Assembly: GCA_900321535.1 (NCBI GenBank)
Contig: ONWJ01000019.1
Location: 1 to 6,481 of the forward strand
Direction of reading: 5' to 3'
Length of the DNA stretch: 6,481 nucleotides
Source of the DNA: an uncultured Erysipelotrichaceae bacterium
Lineage (GTDB): Bacteria > Bacillota_I > Bacilli_A > RFN20 > CAG-826
Under the pieces are notes generated by a model. It searched no databases. It saw nothing but the letters and a program-made list of their open reading frames with translations, and had not been told where the DNA came from. The first letter of the stretch is position 1; every line of letters starts with the position of its first letter. A program made the translations under genes and the position numbers. Shown piece by piece: positions 1 to 6,481 of this stretch.

Positions 1-1
1 C

Positions 2-469
2 ACCGATTATTTTGCATCCGGTCAACGCCCCGCCATCGATTCTGGCTTCTCAGTATCTCGCGTGGGCTCTTCCGCTCAATTCAAGGCGATGAAGCAAGTC
101 GCTTCTTCTTTGAAGATCGAACTTGCCTCTTATCGTGAGATGCTTTCCTTCAGTCAATTCGGCTCAGACTTAGACGCATCCACCAAGAAGATCCTCGCTC
201 ATGGTGCGGTTTTGATGGAAACATTGAAACAAAAGCAATACGCCCCATATCCAATGTGGAAACAGGTGGTGGAGCTATTCGCGGTCAAAAACCGTTATTT
301 GGATGAACTCGAACCGTCCAAAGTCAACGCCTGGCTTAGCGGTTTGGATGATTACGTAGAAAGCAATCATCACGCGATTATCGATGAACTCAACGCTAAA
401 AAAGCGTTTGATGATGCCTTGACCGCAGCGTTAAAAGAAGCCATCGAGGCCTATATTGCAAGGAGGTAA
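2..469 (+). CDS. atpA: F1 ATP synthase subunit alpha, C-terminal part (5' truncated by window)
   Basis: Only the last 155 codons are present; the reading frame is open to the left edge and ends in TAA. Alpha is the non-catalytic nucleotide-binding subunit of the F1 hexamer on the cytoplasmic face of the membrane. The visible part starts in the region that contacts the catalytic site: the ATPase alpha/beta signature PAIDSGFSVS is encoded at 29-58, followed at 59-61 by the Arg that corresponds to the arginine finger (E. coli alpha Arg376). The helical C-terminal domain follows, with the typical QFGSDLD stretch and the AYIARR end. A GTG at 62 could open a shorter frame, but the conserved protein clearly continues upstream of it, so it is internal. 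The gene lies 3 nt before atpG, and its last two Arg codons double as the atpG ribosome binding site. The Walker A region lies outside the window. Confidence 0.96.
   Translation, partial: TDYFASGQRPAIDSGFSVSRVGSSAQFKAMKQVASSLKIELASYREMLSFSQFGSDLDASTKKILAHGAVLMETLKQKQYAPYPMWKQVVELFAVKNRYLDELEPSKVNAWLSGLDDYVESNHHAIIDELNAKKAFDDALTAALKEAIEAYIARR
461..466 (+). promoter_or_regulatory. Shine-Dalgarno of atpG, inside the atpA 3' end
   Basis: AGGAGG forms the last two Arg codons of atpA and sits 6 nt before the atpG ATG at 473. A ribosome finishing atpA would therefore cover this site, which fits translational coupling of alpha and gamma synthesis (inference). Confidence 0.85.
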
Positions 470-472
470 TGA

Positions 473-3176
<2,704 letters not shown>

Positions 3177-4397
3177 ATGAACTATGTCTTTATCTCTCCA
3201 AATTATCCGACGATCAATTACAAATACTGCCAAGCCTTGGCGGCTCGGGGAATCACGGTATTAGGTGTTGGAGATACCCCATACGATGCATTGGACGAAA
3301 GACTTAAAAGAGCATTGACGGAATATTATTTCGTCGGCGATTTGAATAACTTCTCCTCTCAGGTTGCAGCCCTTACTTATTTCCAATGGAAATATGGTCA
3401 GATTGATTATCTAGAATCCAACAATGAGTGGTGGCTGAACACCGATGCTCAGCTAAGGGCTCAATTCAACATTCAAGGTTCTTTGATGCCATCTGATATG
3501 GAAGGCATCAAAGCCAAATCCGCGATGAAAGAATTCTTTGCTAGAGCAGGGGCAAAAACCATTCGTCACATTCTTTATAAGGACCGTAACGATGAGCAAG
3601 CACTTCGCGATTTCGTAGCAAAAGTTGGCTATCCTATCTTTGCAAAACCGAATATCGGCGTCGGTGCGGGTGATTCCCATTCCATCAAAAACGAGCAGGA
3701 ATTGCAAGGATTTTTAGAAAAAACATTGCCTGAGCCTTATATTGTTGAAGAGTATATTGATGGCGTGATCGTCAGCTTCGACGGGGTTTGCGATGGCGAT
3801 TCCAATGTCGTGTTTGCCACCTCCGATCATTTCCCGACCCCGATCGCAGACATCGTGAACAAGAGGCTCGATTATTGCTATTACGACATCCCATTTGGTC
3901 TTGAGATGGATGATATCGATGCGAAAGAATTCTTCGAGACCGGCAAGCGTGTCGTCAAATCCTTCGGTATCCGTAAGAGGATGTTCCATATCGAATTCTT
4001 CGTTTTAGGTTCCGACCGTCCAGGTTTAGGAAAGAAAGGCGATTTTGTTGCTCTAGAATGCAACATGCGCGCACCTGGCGGCTATACGCCTGACCTCATG
4101 AACTTCGGTAATTCGCTTTCCATGTACGACGTTTATGCCGATGTCATCGCCTATAATGAGAATCGTCAAAAACCCGGATCCCGTCCATACTACGCGATTG
4201 CCTCGCACCGCAAAAACTGCTTCCAGTACAAGTATTCCTGGGGCGATATCTACGGCAAATACAATGACCGGATCTGCGACTCTGGCTCTTATCCTACTGG
4301 TATCAAAGAGGTCATGGGCGATGAATATATCTTCGCGAAATTCGAAAATCTAGAGGACGCGCTCGAGTTCGATAAGATGTTTAGGGAACATGCCTAA
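3177..4397 (+). CDS. ATP-grasp domain protein, carbamoyl-phosphate-synthase-like, substrate unknown
   Basis: This is a 406-residue cytoplasmic protein. Residues 1 to about 112 look like a pre-ATP-grasp Rossmann-type domain (VFISPNYP start, ESNNEWW at about 82-88). An ATP-grasp fold follows: Lys114 and Lys118 region, Lys157-Pro158 before a Gly-rich loop (GVGAG, 161-165), the hinge IVEEYIDG with Glu191 and Glu192, the metal-ligand candidates Glu273 (HIEFF) and Glu294-Asn296 (ECNMRAPGG), and Arg298. These residues suggest an active ligase that joins an acid, through an acyl-phosphate, to an amine or thiol. The family is often annotated as a carbamoyl-phosphate synthase large-subunit-like protein of unknown role. 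It is too short to be CarB and has a single ATP-grasp module. Its ATG abuts the atpC stop, so it is cotranscribed with the ATP synthase genes. Its stop overlaps the convergent gene by 4 nt. Confidence 0.88.
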   Translation: MNYVFISPNYPTINYKYCQALAARGITVLGVGDTPYDALDERLKRALTEYYFVGDLNNFSSQVAALTYFQWKYGQIDYLESNNEWWLNTDAQLRAQFNIQGSLMPSDMEGIKAKSAMKEFFARAGAKTIRHILYKDRNDEQALRDFVAKVGYPIFAKPNIGVGAGDSHSIKNEQELQGFLEKTLPEPYIVEEYIDGVIVSFDGVCDGDSNVVFATSDHFPTPIADIVNKRLDYCYYDIPFGLEMDDIDAKEFFETGKRVVKSFGIRKRMFHIEFFVLGSDRPGLGKKGDFVALECNMRAPGGYTPDLMNFGNSLSMYDVYADVIAYNENRQKPGSRPYYAIASHRKNCFQYKYSWGDIYGKYNDRICDSGSYPTGIKEVMGDEYIFAKFENLEDALEFDKMFREHA

Positions 4398-5263
4398 ACC
4401 ATGATGACTTTGGAATAATATTTGGTAAGCAAACCTTCTTCAGTGATTGCTTCAGAAAGAGATTGGCCTCCGCTGATCTCTTTTGTTTTATCGACATAAT
4501 AGACGCGATTTGCAGGGTTTTCGCCAAATTTATCGACGAGTTTTTCTTTGTCAGCCTCGGAGAATCCCCTCATATCGATTTTGGCCACGGTCTTTCCAAC
4601 CTTCTCGGCTTCAAACTGTTTGATGAAGGTGCTGTGGAAGGCCGCCTCTCCGTTATCGTCTTGGTAGAAATATAACAAAGACTTGGTCGATCCAAGGAAA
4701 CGTTCAAATGGTTGATACTGGCTGAAAGAATACACCAGCGATAAATTCATCATCTGTTTCACGTGATTCTCAAAGTTAGAAGCGAGGTCGATATAGTTTC
4801 TTATCTCAGTATCGATCGCGATGCCTTCTGGCGATAAGAAATAGCAAGACGGAGTTAAGAGTTCAACGACTTCTTGGGTTTTCGGATAGTTGTTCCAAAG
4901 AGAACCGATCTGACTGCGTAAAACTCCTTCAGGGAAGGCAAAGCATTCGATCTTAGAATCGAACAAGAACTGAGTGAAACGGGTATGGATTTGAATGCAA
5001 TGGCTGCATCTAGATTGATAGATGAACAAGAACACCGGTTCGTTGCGTTCAAACTTCTTGGTGATCTCATCGACGAGGATTGGGCGGACCGTATCTTCAT
5101 AAGGGGTCTCTAAGTCCTCAAGACCATACAAATCACCGTTACGGTAGAAAGTCGGAAGCTTTTCGTTGTTGGTAAAAGGAAAATCAACACCGCCGGAAGC
5201 GATGGAGCACGAGGGCGCTAGCAGAAGCGCGGATGCAGCAAACAGAAAAAATCTCTTTCGCAT
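4394..5263 (-). CDS. Exported thioredoxin-like protein with CSHC motif, possible lipoprotein
   Basis: The 289-residue product starts with a signal peptide: basic MRKR, a hydrophobic core at about 5-16, then APSC with Cys19. That resembles a lipobox but has Ala at -3 where Leu is usual, so lipid attachment is possible rather than certain. After a linker, residues about 60-150 look like a thioredoxin fold: FLFIYQSRCSHC with the CxxC pair Cys86 and Cys89, and a probable cis-Pro loop TPSCYF (Thr137-Pro138). Residues about 192-289 (SLLYFYQDDNG..., NRVYYVDKT) may be a second thioredoxin-like domain without a CxxC pair. A role in thiol-disulfide exchange outside the membrane is inferred; the substrate is unknown. 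The start lacks a good Shine-Dalgarno sequence; the nearest purine run (AAAAGGG) is 14 nt away. The gene is divergent from ppa and convergent with the ATP-grasp gene. Confidence 0.8.
   Translation of the reverse strand: MRKRFFLFAASALLLAPSCSIASGGVDFPFTNNEKLPTFYRNGDLYGLEDLETPYEDTVRPILVDEITKKFERNEPVFLFIYQSRCSHCIQIHTRFTQFLFDSKIECFAFPEGVLRSQIGSLWNNYPKTQEVVELLTPSCYFLSPEGIAIDTEIRNYIDLASNFENHVKQMMNLSLVYSFSQYQPFERFLGSTKSLLYFYQDDNGEAAFHSTFIKQFEAEKVGKTVAKIDMRGFSEADKEKLVDKFGENPANRVYYVDKTKEISGGQSLSEAITEEGLLTKYYSKVIMV
4456..4489 (+). terminator. Intrinsic terminator of the atp/ATP-grasp operon, antisense inside the next gene
   Basis: An 8-bp perfect stem, AAAGAGAT (4456-4463) with ATCTCTTT (4476-4483), can extend inward by T-G, G-T and G-C pairs to leave a 6-nt loop. 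It runs into TTTTGTTTT (4481-4489). It begins 58 nt after the ATP-grasp stop, at the right place to end the + strand operon. The same bases encode the KEISGGQSL part of the minus-strand thioredoxin-like protein. In the minus direction only TTT, then CTGAAG, follows the stem, so it looks unidirectional. Confidence 0.72.
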
Positions 5264-5280
5264 GCCGAAAATATATACCC

Positions 5281-5299
5281 TTTTGAAATATTTTCAAAA
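5281..5299. repeat. Perfect 8-bp inverted repeat, operator-like
   Basis: TTTTGAAA (5281-5288) and TTTCAAAA (5292-5299) are perfect inverted arms around TAT. The dyad contains the -35-like TTGAAA of both the + and minus promoter candidates, so a dimeric regulator bound here could control both genes. It may also simply be two crossed -35 boxes. No regulator gene is in the window. Confidence 0.6.
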
Positions 5300-5326
5300 C
5301 AAAGATATGTTCTACGGTGAATCAAG

Positions 5327-5343
5327 TATAATGGTCGCGAGGT
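5327..5343 (+). promoter_or_regulatory. -10 box TATAAT and ribosome binding site of ppa
   Basis: TATAAT at 5327-5332 is a perfect -10 match. Transcription from it would begin near 5339, exactly at the GAGGT (5339-5343) that serves as Shine-Dalgarno, 6 nt before the ATG at 5350. The leader would be only about 11 nt. Use of the upstream pair (5283/5306) would give a leader of about 30 nt. Confidence 0.5.
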
Positions 5344-5349
5344 AAAACA

Positions 5350-5886
5350 ATGAACATTCTTCACTCTATCAGCCGCGTAAGAATCACTCCAGATCACTTC
5401 TTAGCGTGCATCGAAATCCCTGCTGGAAGCTCCAACAAATATGAATTAGACAAGGAAAGCGGCGCCTTGCTTCTTGACCGCGTCCTTTTCACCGCGACCC
5501 ACTATCCACAAAACTATGGTTTCATTCCTAGGACCTGGGGAAATGACAATGACCCTCTTGACGTCCTTGTCCTTTGCTCTGCTCCGATTGTCCCGTTATC
5601 TATGTGCCGTTGCCGTCCTATCGGTCTTTTGAACATGAAAGACTGCGGGAAAGGCGACGAAAAGATTATTGCCGTCTGCGAAAACGACCCAGTTTATCAG
5701 ACCTATGAATCCATCGACGATCTTCCAAAACACATCTTGGATGAAATCTCTCACTTCTTCCGCCGCTACAAGGAATTGGAGCACGGGAAAAAGACGGAAA
5801 TCGACGGATATCAAGGCGTCAAGGAAGCGAAAGAATGCATTCGCCGCGGCAGAATCCGTTACGACGAAACATTCCCCAATCACTAA
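5350..5886 (+). CDS. ppa: Inorganic pyrophosphatase, family I
   Basis: This 178-residue cytosolic enzyme hydrolyses PPi to two phosphates, pulling polymerisation and activation reactions forward. All active-site residues known from E. coli PPase can be placed: Glu22, Lys30, Glu32, Arg44, Tyr52, Tyr56, Asp66, Asp68, Asp71, Asp98, Asp103, Lys105, Tyr140 and Lys141. The family signature DNDPLDV spans 66-72, and KYELDKESGALLLDR (30-44) is typical. The length matches the usual 170-180 residues. The ATG at 5350 has GAGGT 6 nt upstream. Many Bacillota use the unrelated family II (DHH-type) enzyme, so family I is informative about lineage. The TAA stop is directly followed by the stop codon of convergent rqcH, and the terminator lies beyond it inside rqcH. 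Confidence 0.97.
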   Translation: MNILHSISRVRITPDHFLACIEIPAGSSNKYELDKESGALLLDRVLFTATHYPQNYGFIPRTWGNDNDPLDVLVLCSAPIVPLSMCRCRPIGLLNMKDCGKGDEKIIAVCENDPVYQTYESIDDLPKHILDEISHFFRRYKELEHGKKTEIDGYQGVKEAKECIRRGRIRYDETFPNH

Positions 5887-6481
5887 TTATTTGAGTTTGA
5901 TTCGTTCAAGGCCTTCAAAGGCCTTTTTTGTTTCGCTAGAAATTGAGCGAATGAAGGCGGATTGGTAAGAACCTAAAATGACTTGGCCTTTCACTTTGCC
6001 TTTGCGAAGCTGAACACGTTTGCAATACTGCACTTCGCCAGACTTCAGATTGCTGCCAAGCAATGCCATTTCACAGCAAAGCTGAAGCAGATTAGGAGAT
6101 GGTTCTTCGCACTCCAGTATCACGTGTGCTCCAGGGGTATCTTTTGCATGGAACCAGTAATATTCCTTGTTGGTCGTGTAATGGAAGGTTAGGAAATCGT
6201 TCTGAACAGCGTTTTTGCCAAGCAATACACGGACTCCTGAAAAGGTTGTTTCGTATGGTAAGAAGGCGCTTGGCTGGATAGCTTTGCCTTTATGTTTTGA
6301 ATTCTTGCTCTCCAACAACTCATCCAGAATTTCTTCGTCACCGAAAGAAAGGGCAAGTTCAAGATTTTCTGCCTCTTCGATTTCTTTTCTAGCTCGTTCA
6401 AGGTTCTCTTCTCCGCGGGCTATCGTGGCCTTTGCCTTTTTGTATTTCTTGAAATAGTTTTCTGCGTTTTTATAAACGCTG
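5887..6481 (-). CDS. rqcH: RqcH/NFACT family protein, C-terminal part (5' end outside window)
   Basis: The frame is open from the right edge (last full codon 6478-6480) to TAA at 5889-5887, giving the last 197 residues. A start-like TTG at 6318 is internal, because the coiled coil continues upstream of it. The order fits the end of RqcH (also named FbpA or Rqc2 homolog): a charged coiled coil beginning NAENYFKKYKKAK (about 6468-6310), then an NFACT-R domain (about 6265-5950) with LLGKNAVQNDFLTF and WFHAKDTPGAHVIL (6156-6115), the hallmark W-H-x-K-D-x-P-G-x-H pattern. The family binds stalled 50S subunits carrying peptidyl-tRNA and, in Bacillus, directs C-terminal alanine tailing for degradation. 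The older 'fibronectin-binding' name refers to the same family. The NFACT-N domain is not visible, so its tailing function cannot be checked here. Confidence 0.93.
   Translation of the reverse strand, partial: SVYKNAENYFKKYKKAKATIARGEENLERARKEIEEAENLELALSFGDEEILDELLESKNSKHKGKAIQPSAFLPYETTFSGVRVLLGKNAVQNDFLTFHYTTNKEYYWFHAKDTPGAHVILECEEPSPNLLQLCCEMALLGSNLKSGEVQYCKRVQLRKGKVKGQVILGSYQSAFIRSISSETKKAFEGLERIKLK
5908..5929 (+). terminator. Intrinsic terminator of ppa, antisense inside rqcH
   Basis: AAGGCC (5908-5913) and GGCCTT (5920-5925) form a perfect 6-bp stem around TTCAAA, with two more T-A pairs possible inside. The stem runs into six T residues (5924-5929). It begins 21 nt after the ppa stop. 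The same bases encode KAFEGL near the RqcH C-terminus. In the minus direction TTGAACG follows, without a T tract, so it should act only on ppa transcripts. Confidence 0.82.

Larger units (their letters stand above)
5264..5349. promoter_or_regulatory. Divergent promoter region between the thioredoxin-like gene and ppa
   Basis: This A+T-rich 86-nt gap is the only sizeable intergenic space in the window. On the + strand there is TTGAAA (5283-5288), a 17-nt spacer and TATGTT (5306-5311), and further down a perfect TATAAT (5327-5332) without a good -35 box. On the minus strand TTGAAA (5297-5292), a 16-nt spacer and TATATT (5275-5270) would start transcription near the ATG at 5263. The promoter calls rest on consensus matching only. 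Confidence 0.6.

Noticed and set aside
62..469. A separate short gene starting at GTG 62
   Set aside because: The frame is open to the left edge and encodes conserved AtpA sequence before this GTG, including the alpha/beta signature.
3714..3989. 91-codon minus-strand frame inside the ATP-grasp gene
   Set aside because: Overlaps an intact conserved gene and shows no family features; a codon-composition shadow.
4300..4393. Minus-strand terminator for the thioredoxin-like gene inside the ATP-grasp 3' end
   Set aside because: Only short palindromes (TTCGCGAA, TCGAA/TTCGA) with no T tract on the minus strand.
3177..4397. True carbamoyl-phosphate synthase large subunit
   Set aside because: CarB is over 1000 residues with two ATP-grasp modules; this protein has one module and 406 residues.
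5786..5822. Minus-strand terminator for rqcH inside the ppa 3' end (GACG...CGTC before a T run on the minus strand)
   Set aside because: Only 4 bp of pairing with a loop of more than 20 nt; too weak to call.

Overview
The window carries the 3' half of an F1Fo-ATP synthase operon, followed by an uncharacterised ATP-grasp enzyme and then three housekeeping or envelope genes. Several traits suggest a compact bacterial genome of the Bacillota (Firmicutes), perhaps a Bacilli lineage related to the Mollicutes: strong AGGAGG ribosome binding sites, a canonical atpA-G-D-C order, an RqcH-type NFACT protein, a family I (not family II) pyrophosphatase and very tight gene packing. The standard code seems to apply, because Trp is encoded by TGG and atpD ends in TGA. 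The base composition is mid-range, not the very low G+C of classical mycoplasmas. The lineage assignment is an inference and is not firm.

Layout: bases 2-4397 on the + strand form one transcription unit of atpA (3' end only), atpG, atpD, atpC and an ATP-grasp gene. The genes are 3 to 14 nt apart, overlap by 4 nt (atpD/atpC) or abut with no gap (atpC/ATP-grasp), which suggests translational coupling. A convergent minus-strand gene (4394-5263) encodes an exported thioredoxin-like protein with a CSHC motif. It overlaps the ATP-grasp stop codon by 4 nt. An 86-nt divergent intergenic region (5264-5349) separates it from ppa (5350-5886, +). The ppa gene abuts, with no gap, the convergent 3' end of rqcH (5887-right edge, -).

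The alpha, gamma, beta and epsilon subunits form the F1 head, which makes or hydrolyses ATP using the proton or sodium gradient. The pyrophosphatase removes PPi from biosynthesis, RqcH acts in ribosome-associated quality control, and the thioredoxin-like protein probably acts in thiol chemistry outside the membrane. The substrate of the ATP-grasp enzyme is unknown.

The most notable structural points are these. At both convergent junctions the + strand terminator hairpin lies antisense inside the coding sequence of the opposing gene. An ATP-grasp gene is fused transcriptionally to the ATP synthase operon. A perfect 8-bp dyad in the divergent region carries crossed -35-like boxes for both flanking genes, and the minus-strand gene may be transcribed without a leader. 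I see no CRISPR array, mobile element, RNA gene or clearly new multi-gene system.
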